This document shows, one piece after another, positions 1 to 12,500 of a stretch of 64,000 nucleotides of DNA. Each line of letters opens with the position of its first letter. Position 1 is the first letter of the stretch. Below the pieces are notes generated by a model, which was not told the DNA's origin, searched no databases, and saw nothing but the letters and a program-made list of their open reading frames with translations. The DNA is taken from assembly GCF_000293805.1 (NCBI RefSeq), contig NZ_AMBZ01000008.1, forward strand, positions 62,001 through 126,000, read 5' to 3'. Source of the DNA: Paenibacillus alvei DSM 29. GTDB taxonomy: Bacteria > Bacillota > Bacilli > Paenibacillales > Paenibacillaceae. Position numbers and translations under genes: made by a program.

Positions 1-3000
1 ATTCGCATCGGACGGTTCTGCCATTAGAGCATGGATGTTAGCCCCGATCATGTCGGAATTGACGAGATCGGTTGCGTACGACCAATACGCTCGCATCTTA
101 TTTTTAACTTGATCGCGCAGCAGCGGATGATGCACCAGCATTTCCTTAAGCTCCTGCACCCCCTCGATCATCTGATCGATGTCGCTGTCGAATTCATCTA
201 CTTCATGCGCCTTCAGCTTCCGCAAGGAATCAAGCATGATCACGTCTGATACCGGATACCCTCTGCGTTCCATTGCCTTCGCAACCTCGAATGTCAAATT
301 ACCGCCCAGAGAATAGCCGAGCAGCACGTATGGATGCTGCGATTGTACAGCAATGATTGCATCCACATATCGATCCAGCATGTCTTCTGTACTGTTGGCA
401 TCATCAATAAAGTCGATGCCATGCAGGATACAGTGATGATCCAACTGCTTGGCCAATTCCAAATAACTAAGCCCGTAGCCGAGACCTGGAGGGAAGCAGA
501 AGATATGGATTGAGCCGGTTTCGTTCAACTTCATGAAATGGTTGCCCGACTTCACCGCAAGTTCGGATTTCAGCATCTCGTAAGCCATCGCCTCGATTGT
601 CGGTTGCCGGAATACGCTGTGAATCGGAATTTCAATCTGAGTCGCGGTATAGACACGTTCCACCAGTTGCATCAGGCTTAAGGAATGACCGCCGAGCTCA
701 AAGAAATTATCCTTTACGCCAATCTGTCCGAGTCCCAGCACCTCCTGCCAAATTTGAGCGAGCTGCACCTCCAGCGGCGTACGCGGAGCCACGAATTCTG
801 AAGCAGCCTGCACGTGCAATTCAGGTGTTGGAAGCGCCTTGCGGTTAACTTTTCCGTTCGATGACAGCGGGAGCTTGTCGAGCTGTACGAAGTAAGAAGG
901 AATCATATATCCCGGAAGCTGCTGCGCAAGTGCACTTCGCAGTTCTCCGGCTGTAATCGGCCGAACTGCGACATAGTAAGCGCACAGCCGCTTCTGCCCG
1001 ACTTCTTCCTCCTTGACGATGACTACAGCCTCTTGGATGGCCTCAAGCTCCAATAAGTGAGCCTCGACTTCGCCAAGCTCAATTCGATAACCGCGAATCT
1101 TCACCTGATCATCTATTCGTCCTACATATTCAATGCTTCCATCGGGAAGCCATCTAGCCAAATCCCCTGTCCGGTACATGCGATCACCCGGAACGAATGG
1201 GTTATTCACAAATTTGGCTGCCGTCAAATCCGGGCGGTTCAAATATCCCACTGCGACGCCATCACCCGCTACGCATAACTCTCCAGCTACACCGATCGGC
1301 TGCAAAGCATTGTCTTGGCTCAAAATGTAGACCGCCGTATTGCCAATCGGCCGGCCAATCGGTATGGTGACGGCATCATCTGCCACTTCATTTACATCGT
1401 AGCAAGTCGCAAACACAGTGCTCTCCGTCGGACCATATACATTTTTGATCTTGCCTGGCCCTAAATGCTTGAGCGCCTTACGCACGTGGCTAATGGATGC
1501 ACGCTCCCCGCCGAACAGGATCGCACGCATATGACGCAGGCTATCCGCCTTCATGTCGACGAGCAAATTGAAATAGGAGGTGGTAATGAACATGATCGAG
1601 ATTTGTTCGCGTTCGATGGCGTCTGCCAATCGTCCTGCATCGAGCACTACTTCGCGTGAAATCAGGACAAGCTTCGCTCCATTCAGGAGCGCGCCAAATA
1701 TGTCAAAGGTCGAACCGTCAAATGCATAGCTGGATAATTGCAGCACCGTGTCCCGTTGATCGATCTCGATATAATTCGTATCCCGAACAACTCTGACAAT
1801 GTTGCGGTGGGTCGTTAAATTCCCCTTCGGCATGCCAGTCGTTCCTGATGTATAAATGACATAGGCAAGATCGGATGCTCCATTGTTCTGCTCCAGATTC
1901 GTGCCATCGGCATGATAGGAAGTCTCATCATCAACAACGACAACCGTGCACTCTGAAGGTATATGTTTCGATTGCAAGTGCTGATGAACGACCAGAAGAG
2001 ATGCTTTCGAGTCTTCGATCATATAGCGGATGCGCTCCTCCGGATAGTCCGGATCAATCGGCACGTAAGCACCGCCTGCCTTCAGGATCGCCATAATGGC
2101 AATGATCATCTCTGGCGAACGATCCGTCATCACACCAACAAAGCGTCCGGCTTTTATCCCCTTGCCTCGCAGGGTTCTCGCCAAGCGATTCGCGCGCTCA
2201 TTCAGTTCACGGTATGTAAGCTGTGCTTCCCCAAACTGAATGGCAATCGCATTCGGCCATTTTTCTGCTTGCTCTTCGAACAAGTGCTGAATTGTTTTCT
2301 CGCGTGGATAGTTCGTTGTTGTATCATTAAATGCCAGCCGCACCTTTTCTTCTTCCAGTTGGCTCATCATGTTCAAGGATGAAAGCTTCGCGTTCGGCTC
2401 AGCGATAATCGCATTGATCAATTGAACGAAGTGCTCTCCCATCCGTTCGACTGTTTCCTGCGTATACAAAGAGGTCGCATAACTTAGACCGCATTGAATT
2501 CCCTCTTCGTTTTCCTCAGCATGGAAGGTCAAGTCGAATTTCGCGACAGCATGGCTGTGCGGATACGGACTCATCTGGAGGCTTTCGATATGGATATCGC
2601 CCTGCTGAGCGTGCTCCAAGCTGAATATCGTATCAAATACCGGATTTCGGCTCATATCCCGCGACGTTTGTACCTTTTCTACCAGCGATTCGAACGGATA
2701 TTCCTGATTTTCGAATGCGGCAAGCGTCGTATCCTTCACCTCTGCCAACAGATCCGAAAATGACTTTTCACCGGTCGGATAATTGCGAATAGCAAGCGTA
2801 TTGACGAACATACCGATAAGTGGCTCCAGATCTGTATGATTGCGTCCGGCAATCGGCGTACCAACAATGATGTCTTCCTGAGACGTGTATTTATGCAGAA
2901 GCACCGTATAAGCAGAGAGCAGCACCATATATAAGGTTGCTCCATGATTTGCCGCTACCCGTTGCAACTGCTCGGTTTGCTCGTTGCTCAACGCGAACAA

Positions 3001-3640
3001 GGCTACGCCGCCTTCGAACTGCTGAACCGCTGGTCTCACGTAATCGGTTGGCATTTCCAGCGTCGGAATTTCCCCAGCCAATTGCTTCATCCAATAGGAC
3101 TCCTGATGTGCGAGCCTGTCTGCATATTCAGCGGATTGCTGCCATGCCGCATAATCCTTGTATTGAATGCGCAGCGTCGGCAATTGCTCACCCATGTACA
3201 GCTGGACAAATTCATTTACCAGATTGCCCATCGTTACGCCATCGGAAATAATATGATGCATATCGAACATCAGGATATGGCGATCATGTCCGGTTTCAAT
3301 CAATCCGACCCGCAGCAGCGGCGCTTCATTAAGCAGGAAAGGTCGAACGAACTGACTGATCATTACCTCAGCCTCGTCTTCTTCCGCACGGTGATATTCG
3401 ATTGCGAAGTCCACTTGCTGATGAATGCACTGTACGGGTTCACCGCGAACCGTTACGAAGCTTGTTCGCAGTGATTCATGCCGATCAATCAGCTTACAGA
3501 AGGCGGATTCGAACCGTTCTCGATCCAACGCACCTTCAAGCATCAGGATTCCAGGCATATTATAGCTAAGCTCAGCCCCGGCCAATTGGCTTATAATGAA
3601 CAACCGCTTCTGTGCAAAGGACAATGGATAATATTCTCTC
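1..3640 (-). other. NRPS module 13: C(LCL)-A(Ile)-T-TE
   Basis: Approximate bounds: C13 3640-2380, A13 2310-840, T13 830-590, TE 560 to the edge. Specificity residues, from [28 protein letters not shown] and [13 protein letters not shown], give DGFFLGVVFK, an Ile code. The TE is the last domain, so this residue carries the carboxylate joined to the acceptor hydroxyl or released as acid. The TE lacks its C-terminal end in this window. Confidence 0.85.
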
Positions 3641-6600
3641 GTCTCAGCGACAGGGATCTCCATATATTGTTCTTTCTTCGTTTCCGTTATGGCCTTAGCC
3701 ATCTCCTCGATCGTCGGATGACGGAATACACCCCGCAGCGGGAAGTTGACGTTCAGCTCCTTGTACAGTCTGCTTACGAGCGTTGTCGCTCGCAGCGAAT
3801 GACCGCCAAGCTCGAAGAAGTTGTCCTTCACGCCTACGCTTGTCAACCCCAATACGTCCTGCCAAATGCAAGCAAGCTTCGTCTCTGTTTCTGTGCGCGG
3901 CGCAACGTATTCGGTGCCAGTTTCGATGCCGCCCTCAGGTTTCGGCAGTGCTCGCCGGTCGATCTTCCCGTTCGGTGTCAGCGGCAGCCGCTCTAGCTGT
4001 ATAAAATAGGACGGGATCATATAACCCGGCAACTCCTGCGACATTGCCGCTCGCAGCTCGCCCGCCGTGAACGGACGCTCCGCCGTGAAATACGCGCACA
4101 ACTGCTTCTGGCCTGCGTGATCCTCCAGTGCCATTACTGTCGCCTCTTGTACCGCCGGCACATGCAGCAGCTGCGATTCCACCTCACCAAGCTCGATGCG
4201 GAAGCCCCGGATTTTCACTTGATGGTCGCTTCGGCCTACATACTCGATGCTGCCGTCCGGCAGCCAGCGTGCCACGTCTCCTGTCTTATACAACCGCTCA
4301 CCCGGTACGAACGGGTTATCAAGGAACTTCTCCTCTGTCAAATCCGCTCTTCCCCAATATCCGCGACCAACACATGCGCCTGATACGTACAGTTCGCCCT
4401 TCACACCTATCGGCTGCAGCTCGAAGCTGTCGTTCACAATGTAGATGCTTGAATTCGCGATCGGCTTGCCGATTGGCGGCAGACCGGCCTCGATGGCATC
4501 CGGCGTCATGGTATGGGTCGTCACGACGTGAGTCTCCGAAGGTCCGTAATGGTTGTGCAGGCAAATGCCGAGACGCTTCAGGCAGGCTTGCACCTGCGGC
4601 GTGACGACAAGCTGCTCGCCCGCTGTAATGATATGGCGAACACAGCGCGGGAACGCTTCGGCCCACTCCGGCTCAGCGAAGATGAATTTCAGGAACGCCA
4701 CCGGAATAAAGAGTACGTCAATTTCATTCTTTTCGATTTCTTGGAACAAGCGTACCGGATCCTTGCGCATTTCATTGTCAACCATATACAGACTTCCGCC
4801 GAACAGCAGCGCAGAGAACATTTCCTGATAGCATACGTCGAAGCTGCCTGACGCATATTGCAAAATCCGCGAAGGCATCGGAATATTCGTGCCCTTTTGC
4901 TGATAATGCAGCAGATTGACCATGTTGCGATGCTCCAGCATAACCCCTTTCGGATTGCCGGTCGTTCCCGACGTGTAGATGATATAGAGCAGATCAGACG
5001 GTTTATTGCCGTTCGGGACATTTTCACCGCTGCCTGCATACAGCGATTCATCGCGTACATCCAACTGACGAATCTCGTCCGGAATGATGCCCGGAAGCGC
5101 CGATTGGGCCAGCACCAGCTTGGCGCCGCTGTCCGCCAACATATAGCGAATGCGCGTCTCTGGATATTCCGGATCGATTGGCACAAACGTGCCGGATGCC
5201 TTGAGCACTGCTAGCACGGCGACAACCGTCTCCAGCGTACGTTCGACGATGATGCCGACAGGCTGCTCAGCAGTTACGCCATGCTCCCTCAGCTTCCAAG
5301 CAAGCTGGTTCGCCTTCCGGTTCAGTTCCGTGTAGGTCAACTGCTTGCTGCCGCAGACAACAGCTATGGAATCCGGTGTCTGCTCCGCCTGTTCCGCGAA
5401 TAGCTCGTGAATGGTTTTATCGTTCGGAACCACCATTGTTGAATGATTGAATTCATTTTTCAACTGATTCTTCTCTTCGTTTGTTACCATTTTCAGCGAC
5501 GAAATAGTAGTTTGCGGTTCGCAGCTCATGCTCTCCACAACTTGCAGGAAGTGGCGGCACAGCCTTGCGATTGTTGTCTGGCTATATAAAGCAGTTGCAT
5601 ATTCCATGGTGCAATATAGTCCATCGCCGTCTTCCGTTACGGTCAGGTTCAAGTCGAACTTGGCCATGCCATATTCAGTGCCAAATGGCTTCACATACAG
5701 ACCGTCGAGATCAAATTCCCGATGCTCTGTATTTTCTAGAGCAAACATGGTATCGAATACCGGATGGCGGCTCAGGTCTCTTGATATTTGCACGTTCTCC
5801 ACAAGTTCCTCAAACGGATAGTCCTGATGCTCGAACGCTCCCAGCGTCGTTTCCTTGACTTCCTCTAAATACTCCAGCACGGACTTGGTTCCTGCAGGAT
5901 AATTGCGGATTGCAAGCGTATTGACGAACATGCCGATAAGTGGCTGTACGTCGTCATGCGTACGTCCTGCAATCGGTGTCCCTACAATGATGTCATCCTG
6001 TCCCGAATACTTATGGAGCACGATCGTATAGGCTGCCAGCAGCACCATGTATAAGGTGGTTCTCGTTTCTGCAGCTAATTCTCTCAGAGCGCGACTCTTC
6101 TCTGAATCGATAGAGAATTCGAACAATGCACCTTCATGACTTTGGACAGCAGGCCGCACATAGTCGGTTGGCAATTCAAGCACCGGCATCTGTCCTCCCA
6201 TCTGCTGCAACCAATACGCTTCCTGGCGCTTGAGCTGTGCGATTTGCGCTTCGGAACGCTGCCACGCGGAAAAATCCTTGTATTGAATGCGAAGCGGTTC
6301 AAGCTCGCTGCCGCTGTAAAGACGAGTAAATTCCTCAATCATTATGCCAATCGATGTACCGTCCGAAATGATATGGTGCATATCGAACAGCAGGATGTGG
6401 CGCTCTGGTGTCAATTCTATCAATCCGGCCCTGAACAGCGGCGGCTTCGATAAATCAAAAGCGCGAATGAACTGCCGGACTTTCTCTTCAGCTTCCGCCC
6501 CTTCTGCGGCCGTCATCTCTTCCACTGCGAAGTCAACCTTAGCGTAAATTCGCTGAACAGGCTCGCCGTTCACCATGTCAAAGCCTGTACGAAGTGTCTC

Positions 6601-6680
6601 GTGCCGAGCGATGAGCTTCTCGAATGCATGATGCAATCGCTTGCGGTCGAGCTTGCCTTCCAACAGCGAGGGGCCCCCGG
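1..6680 (-). CDS. pbtC: NRPS third protein, C-terminal part (modules 12-13 + thioesterase), partial and frameshifted from 9323-6570
   Basis: This open frame continues the synthetase that starts at 9323 after a frameshift near 6670-6680, and it runs off the left edge without a stop. Domains read C12-A12-T12-C13-A13-T13-TE. Condensation motifs HHIISDG are visible near 6355-6385 and 3238-3263, and thiolation serines sit in LGGHSL-type motifs near 3810 and 690. A12 gives the Pro code and A13 the Ile code. The thioesterase has GYSLGG at about 302-322 and an MLDS motif after it, so it should release the 13-mer, probably as a lactone on Thr3. The frame has no obvious start or RBS of its own, which supports it being the rest of one gene. 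The symbol rests on matching the predicted peptide to paenibacterin from memory. Confidence in NRPS function is very high, in orthology moderate. Confidence 0.9.
3692..5438 (-). repeat. Near-identical A12-T12 (Pro) copy, partner 10963-12709
   Basis: This 1,747-bp segment aligns without gaps to 10963-12709 at a constant offset of 7,271 with only scattered single-base differences (about 99% identity by eye). It covers the A and T domains of module 12, from just inside the A domain start to just past T. Flanking C domains are clearly different, so the edges are sharp. It points to recent intragenic gene conversion or duplication. Confidence 0.9.
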
Positions 6681-9323
6681 CATATTATAACTCTGCTCCG
6701 CTCCTTCCAGCTGATGCAAAATAAACAAACGCTTCTGCACGGAAGATACTGGATAAACATCCCTCTCCTCGATTGTCGGGATAGGTTCATAGGTGCGTCC
6801 TTCCGCATCATCCATAAGAGCTGCCATCGCTTCGAGAGTAGGATAGCGGAACACGTCGCGAAGGGATAGATTGATTTGCTCTTCCTTGTGCAGCTTGCTT
6901 ACCAGCGTTGTCGCCCGCAGCGAATGTCCGCCAAGCTCGAAGAAATTATCTTTTGCGCCAATCTGAGCTAAGCCGAGCACTTCCTGCCAGACGCGGGCAA
7001 GCCGGATTTCCTGTTCCGTTCTTGGCGCCACATATTCCGTCTCCGACTGAATATGCTCCTCCGGCTCAGGCAGTGCACGGCGATCCACCTTGCCGTTCGT
7101 TGTCAGAGGCATCTTGTCAAGCTGGATAAAGTAAGCAGGAATCATGTACCCTGGCAGTTCCTTTGCCAGCATTGCCCGCAGCTCGCCAGCAGGAAGCACG
7201 CGATCCGCTACGTAATATGCGCATAGCTGCTTCTCCCCGTCTTCACGGCCTCGCACGACAATCATTGTTTTCTGAATCGCTTCCGCTTTAAGTATCTGCG
7301 CTTCCACTTCCCCAATTTCAATGCGATGGCCTCTGATTTTGACCTGATCATCGACCCGTCCTACATATTCAATCGTTCCATCAGGTAGCCATCTTGCCAA
7401 ATCTCCGGTACGATACATGCGCTCTCCCGGTACGAACGGGTTATCGATGAACTTCTGTGCAGTCAGCTCCGGACGGTTCAGGTACCCGCGAACCAGTCCT
7501 TCTCCTCCAACGCACAGCTCGCCGGCAACGCCAATCGGCTGCAGATCATTCCGTTCATTCACGATATAGATGGCGGTGTTGCTGATCGTACGCCCGATCG
7601 GAACACTGACCGCGTGCTCCGGAACCTCGGTCACATCGTGCCATGTCGCGTAAATTGTGCTCTCGGACGGACCGTACATATTCTTCAGCCTTCCGGGGCC
7701 CGTATGTTCGAGCGCTTTGCGCACGTGTGCGACAGAAGCGCGCTCGCCTCCGAACAAAATTGCGCGAATATTACGCAGGCAGGATGCGTTCACATCCACA
7801 AGAACATTAAAATAAGCGGTTGTAATGAGCATGACTGACACTTGCTCGGATTCGATCAGCTCCGCCAGTTTCTGCGTATCAAGCAATGTATGCTGCGGCA
7901 CAAGAACGAGATGGGCTCCATTGGTCAACGCCCCGAATATATCGAACGCGGAGCCGTCGAAGGAATAACTTGACAATTGCAGCACTCGATCCTGCTCAGT
8001 GACCTCAATATAGTTGGTCTGCTTTACGATGCGTACGATATTGCGATGCGTCGTCAGGTTTCCTTTCGGCTTGCCGGTTGTTCCAGAGGTATAGATAACA
8101 CAGGCAAGATCCGTAGCTCCATTGACCGGAACCAGGTTCGTACCATCGGAATGATAAGATTGTTCCTCATCAAGGTAAAGAACACTCGCACTCGTATTCG
8201 GCACACGATTCTGCAATTGCTGCTGCACCAAAATGACGCGCGCTTCCGAATCCTCCAGCATATAACGGATTCGTTCCTCCGGATATTCCGGATCAATAGC
8301 GACATATCCTCCCCCTGCTTTTAGGACAGCAAGCATTCCGACGATCATGTCTATTGATCTCACTGCCATAAGCCCGACAAGTTCGTCAGTCTGCACACCT
8401 TCTGCTTGCAGTGTTCTCGCAAGGCGATTGGCGCGTTCATTCAACTCTCGGTATGTCAATCTTGTGTCATCATAAGAGACTGCAATGGCATCTGGCTGCT
8501 TCTCCGCCTGCTCCTCAATAAGCTGATGTAGTGTCGCCTGTCGAGGAAAATCGGTCCATACATCGTTGAACTCGTGCAGCAAACGATGCTTTTCTTCTTC
8601 AGACAACAACTTGGCATCACCGATAGGCTGATCAGGTTGAAACAGTAGAAAATGAAGCAATCGGAAAAAATGTTCAAACAATGCAGTGATATAAGAAGCA
8701 TCATAGCGGCATTCGTCATATAGCACCTCCAGTTGGAGGCCAGCGTCCTTCACATCGAACCGGAATATAACGTCAGAGCTGATGCTTTGCTCGATGGAAG
8801 CGATATGTATAGCTGAATAAGAAACTACTGTATTCATAATCGGAAGTCCGTTCGAATCTTGCTCCAGGTTCAAATTGTGCACCATTTTTCGAAACGGAAT
8901 ATCTCGGTGCTCCAACGCTCCTCCGATCGCTGTCTTGATTGTTCCCAATATGGAACGGAAATTGCTGCCGAGCATGACATTTGCCTTGATAACAAGAACG
9001 TCATGAACGGAAGGATCGTCTTCAGATGAATCGATCGTAGGCATGCCTAGAAGTATATTTTCGCGGTTTGTATATTTATGAAGCAAGCAAGATACGCCTG
9101 CTAGTGCAATCATATAAAGGGCGATATCCGAGCCATTCGCTAGAGAACGCATTCTGTCCGACAGTTCTGCTGGGAGCAGACGTGCGATGGAAGCTTTGAC
9201 GGCTTTCCTATATACGCTCGCTTCTCTTCCCGAGGTGCTGCAATATGGCAAAATGCTCATGCTGTCATCTGAATCAAACATCCCATTCCAATAGGCTTCT
9301 TCCTTTTCAAATACCGACTTCAT
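6570..9323 (-). CDS. pbtC: NRPS third protein, N-terminal part (C-lobe docking domain, module 11 A-T, start of C12)
   Basis: The start is ATG at 9323, with GGGAGG seven bases upstream. An in-frame ATG at 9368 has no such site. Residues 1 to about 235 align with only the C-lobe half of a condensation domain, from the EAYW region onward, with no HHxxxDG. The A domain follows with [11 protein letters not shown], then a T domain with LGGHSL and the first ~35 residues of C12. The code DGFLLGMIYK fits Ile, with Val possible. The frame breaks in a G/C run at 6670-6680 and stops at 6570 after about 35 out-of-frame residues. The downstream frame picks up the expected [11 protein letters not shown] sequence at once. 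As read, the protein would end in module 11 and could not release product; restored, it is a 3-module plus TE synthetase. Confidence 0.9.
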   Translation of the reverse strand: MKSVFEKEEAYWNGMFDSDDSMSILPYCSTSGREASVYRKAVKASIARLLPAELSDRMRSLANGSDIALYMIALAGVSCLLHKYTNRENILLGMPTIDSSEDDPSVHDVLVIKANVMLGSNFRSILGTIKTAIGGALEHRDIPFRKMVHNLNLEQDSNGLPIMNTVVSYSAIHIASIEQSISSDVIFRFDVKDAGLQLEVLYDECRYDASYITALFEHFFRLLHFLLFQPDQPIGDAKLLSEEEKHRLLHEFNDVWTDFPRQATLHQLIEEQAEKQPDAIAVSYDDTRLTYRELNERANRLARTLQAEGVQTDELVGLMAVRSIDMIVGMLAVLKAGGGYVAIDPEYPEERIRYMLEDSEARVILVQQQLQNRVPNTSASVLYLDEEQSYHSDGTNLVPVNGATDLACVIYTSGTTGKPKGNLTTHRNIVRIVKQTNYIEVTEQDRVLQLSSYSFDGSAFDIFGALTNGAHLVLVPQHTLLDTQKLAELIESEQVSVMLITTAYFNVLVDVNASCLRNIRAILFGGERASVAHVRKALEHTGPGRLKNMYGPSESTIYATWHDVTEVPEHAVSVPIGRTISNTAIYIVNERNDLQPIGVAGELCVGGEGLVRGYLNRPELTAQKFIDNPFVPGERMYRTGDLARWLPDGTIEYVGRVDDQVKIRGHRIEIGEVEAQILKAEAIQKTMIVVRGREDGEKQLCAYYVADRVLPAGELRAMLAKELPGYMIPAYFIQLDKMPLTTNGKVDRRALPEPEEHIQSETEYVAPRTEQEIRLARVWQEVLGLAQIGAKDNFFELGGHSLRATTLVSKLHKEEQINLSLRDVFRYPTLEAMAALMDDAEGRTYEPIPTIEERDVYPVSSVQKRLFILHQLEGAEQSYNMPGAPRCWKASSTASDCIMHSRSSSLGTRHFVQALTW
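6670..6680 (-). other. Frameshift site in pbtC-like gene (G/C homopolymer)
   Basis: On the coding strand the YNMPGA motif of C12 runs into GGGGGCCCC. The upstream frame continues as PRCWKASS and then stops. The frame that gives [11 protein letters not shown] is restored by one extra base, or by removing two. Twelve other condensation domains here carry an intact YNMP-x-MLLEG-type motif, so the break is not a domain boundary. It is either a base-calling error or a real inactivating indel. Confidence 0.85.
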
Positions 9324-9474
9324 TTGTGAACCTCCCTGCCTTAACGGATGTATGGAATAGGGGAGCACGTATTATGATCAGCACGCACTCCCGCATTATG
9401 CAGTTCAAAGCCCAACATCTTACCAGTCGAAAAGCAAATTGTCGTGACGAAAAATTTGGCCAGCGACTCGTGCA

Positions 9475-9502
9475 GCGTTTCGGCACCCAATTGCCGAAAC
9501 GC
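9475..9502 (-). promoter_or_regulatory. Perfect 11-bp hairpin between second and third NRPS genes
   Basis: GCGTTTCGGCA and its exact complement are separated by six bases. No T-run follows on the coding strand, so it is not a standard terminator. It sits in the 255-bp gap before the gene starting at 9323 and could stabilise, process or pause the mRNA. Confidence 0.6.
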
Positions 9503-9532
9503 TTAGCACAAGCACTGCTATTGTCCATAGAT

Positions 9533-9558
9533 ACGGTAAGGCGCTGCCGCCTTACCGT
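9533..9558 (-). promoter_or_regulatory. Perfect 11-bp GC-rich hairpin just after the second NRPS stop
   Basis: ACGGTAAGGCG and its exact complement flank a four-base loop, about 20 bp after the stop codon at 9579. No U-tract follows. Together with 9475-9502 it makes a tandem hairpin pair in this intercistronic gap, in which I see no gene. A weak or partial terminator is possible. Confidence 0.6.
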
Positions 9559-9578
9559 TATACCTATTGCGAACACGC

Positions 9579-12500
9579 CTAGAACGCGAACTCGATCGAA
9601 TCGATCTTGCTCTTCTCCTTCGTGCTCTGTCCACTGATTGAAATATCCTGAATTCGAATATGAGGCTTGTCGCATACTTGCGACAGCACGGACAGGTAAT
9701 CCCGCATCATTCTGTGGATACCCGCTGCTTTGAACAGCTTGGAGGCATACAGGAATCCGCCCTTAATCGCATCATTTTCTTCGGACATGGACAGGGTCAG
9801 GTCAAATTTCGCGCTCACCGAATCATCTGCCGTATATGGAGATATCGTTATATCGCCAATTCCGATTCCCCGCTCTTCCGTATTCTGCAGGACGAACACC
9901 GTATCAAAGAGTGGATTACGGCTCGGTTCCCATTGCAGATGCAGACGATCTACCAATTCCTCGAACGGATAATCCTGATGCTCAAACGCTCCTAATGTCG
10001 TCTCCTTCACCTCAGCAAGGAAGGATTGGAACGTTTTATTGCCTAACGGACGATTACGAATGGCAAGTGTATTGACGAACATTCCGATAAGCGGCTCCAA
10101 ATCGGCATGACTGCGTCCAGCAACCGGAGTTCCGACAATAATATCGTCCTGTCCACTGTATTTCGCCAATAGTATCTGATAGGCGGACAACAAAACCATA
10201 TATAGCGTGCACTCATGATTCGAAGCAAGCTGGTTCAACTGACGGGTCACGACCGGATTGATTTCAAATTCGATTTGCTCGCCTTCAAAGCTGCGAACCG
10301 TCGGCCTGTCGTAATCCATTGGCAATTCTGCATCCGGCAACGTTCCACCTAGCATGCTTAGCCAGTAGTCTTCCTGCCGCTTGAACCGTTCGAGATTCGC
10401 TTCTGACTGCTGCCATACTGCATAATCCTTATATTGAATACGTAACGGCGGCCGTTCCTCATTCGCGTACAACCGAGTGAATTCATCAACCAAATTGCTC
10501 ATCGAAACGCCATCCGAAATGATATGGTGCATATCAAACACCAGTATGCGACGCTCATGGCTTACTTCGAACAATCCGACCCGCAATAATGGCGGTTTTT
10601 CCAAGTCAAACGGACGAATGAATTGTCCGATTAAGTCAGGAATTTCATCCTCAGAGGCCTGTCTGTGCTCGATGGAAAATTCCGTATTACGGTGAATCCG
10701 CTGCATCGGCTCGCCATCCACCATTTCAAAGCCTGTACGGAGTGTCTCGTGCCGAGCGATGAGCTTCAGGAAGGCCGTCTGGAATTGTTCCTGATTCAGC
10801 TCTCCTTCAAGCAGCAGCATGCCTGGCATATTGTAGCTAAGCTCGCTTCCTTCCATTTGGCTCATAATATAAAGCCGCAGCTGGGCCGAAGATAACGGAT
10901 AGTATTCTTGCTCCTCGGCGTTCGGAATCGCTACATATAGTTCCGTATCCATATGCGAGATCGCCTTGGCCATCTCCTCGATCGTCGGATGACGGAATAC
11001 CCCCCGCAGCGGGAAGTTGACGTTCAGCTCCTTATACAGTCTGCTTACGAGCGTTGTCGCTCGCAGCGAATGACCGCCAAGCTCGAAGAAGTTGTCCTTC
11101 ACGCCTACGCTTGTCAACCCCAATACGTCCTGCCAAATGCAAGCAAGCTTCGTCTCTGTCTCTGTGCGCGGCGCAACGTATTCGGTGCCAGTTTCGATGC
11201 CGCCCTCAGGCTTCGGCAGTGCTCGCCGGTCGATCTTTCCGTTCGGTGTCAGCGGCAGCCGATCTAGCTGTATAAAATAGGACGGGATCATATAACCCGG
11301 CAACTCCTGCGACATTGCCGCTCGCAGCTCGCCCGCCGTGAACGGACGCTCCGCCGTGAAATACGCGCACAACTGCTTCTGGCCTGCGTGATCCTCCAGT
11401 GCCATTACTGTCGCCTCTTGTACCGCCGGCACATGCAGCAGCTGCGATTCCACCTCACCAAGCTCGATGCGGAAGCCCCGGATTTTCACTTGATGGTCGC
11501 TTCGGCCTACATACTCGATGCTGCCGTCCGGCAGCCAGCGTGCCACGTCTCCTGTCTTATACAACCGCTCACCCGGTACGAACGGGTTATCAAGGAACTT
11601 CTCCTCTGTCAAATCCGCTCTTCCCCAATATCCGCGACCAACACATGCGCCTGATACGTACAGTTCGCCCTTCACACCTATCGGCTGCAGCTCGAAGCTG
11701 TCGTTCACAATGTAGATGCTTGAATTCGCGATCGGCTTGCCGATTGGCGGCAGACCGGCCCCGATGGCATCCGGCGTCATGGTATGGGTCGTCACGACGT
11801 GAGTCTCCGAAGGTCCGTAATGGTTGTGCAGGCAAATGCCGAGACGCTTCAGGCAGGCTTGCACCTGCGGCGTGACGACAAGCTGCTCGCCCGCTGTAAT
11901 GATATGGCGAACACAGCGCGGGAACGCTTCGGCCCACTCCGGCTCAGCGAAGATGAATTTCAGGAACGCCACCGGAATAAAGAGTACGTCAATTTCATTC
12001 TTTTCGATTTCTTGGAACAAGCGTACCGGATCCTTGCGCATTTCATTGTCAACCATATACAGACTTCCGCCGAACAGCAGCGCAGAGAACATTTCCTGAT
12101 AGCATACGTCGAAGCTGCCTGACGCATATTGCAAAATCCGCGAAGGCATCGGAATATTCGTGCCCTTTTGCTGATAATGCAGCAGATTGACAATGTTGCG
12201 ATGCTCCAGCATAACCCCTTTCGGATTGCCGGTCGTTCCCGACGTGTAGATGATATAGAGCAGATCGGACGGTTTATTGCCGTTCGGGACATTTTCACCG
12301 CTGCCTGCATACAGCGATTCATCGCGTACATCCAACTGACGAATCTCGTCCGGAATGATGCCCGGAAGCGCCGATTGGGCCAGCACCAGCTTGGCGCCGC
12401 TGTCCGCCAACATATAGCGAATACGCGTCTCTGGATATTCCGGATCGATTGGCACGAACGTGCCGGATGCCTTGAGCACTGCTAGTACGGCGACAACCGT

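Larger units (their letters stand above)
3690..6770 (-). other. NRPS module 12: C(LCL)-A(Pro)-T
   Basis: Approximate bounds: C12 6770-5490 (frameshifted near its N-terminus), A12 5430-3950, T12 3940-3690. The A domain reads [29 protein letters not shown] and [12 protein letters not shown], giving DVQFIAHVVK, a Pro code. The A-T part is almost base-for-base the same as module 10, while the C domain is not, so this looks like a transplanted A-T unit. Confidence 0.85.
6820..10920 (-). other. NRPS module 11: C(LCL) | partial C - A(Ile/Val) - T, split over two proteins
   Basis: C11 (10920-9620) ends the second protein. The third protein begins with a C-lobe-only domain (9323-8610), then A11 (8550-7080) and T11 (7070-6820). 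The A11 code is DGFLLGMIYK, related to the Ile code DGFFLGVVYK, so Ile or Val is expected. A full C followed by a partial C at the protein junction is the notable point. Confidence 0.8.
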
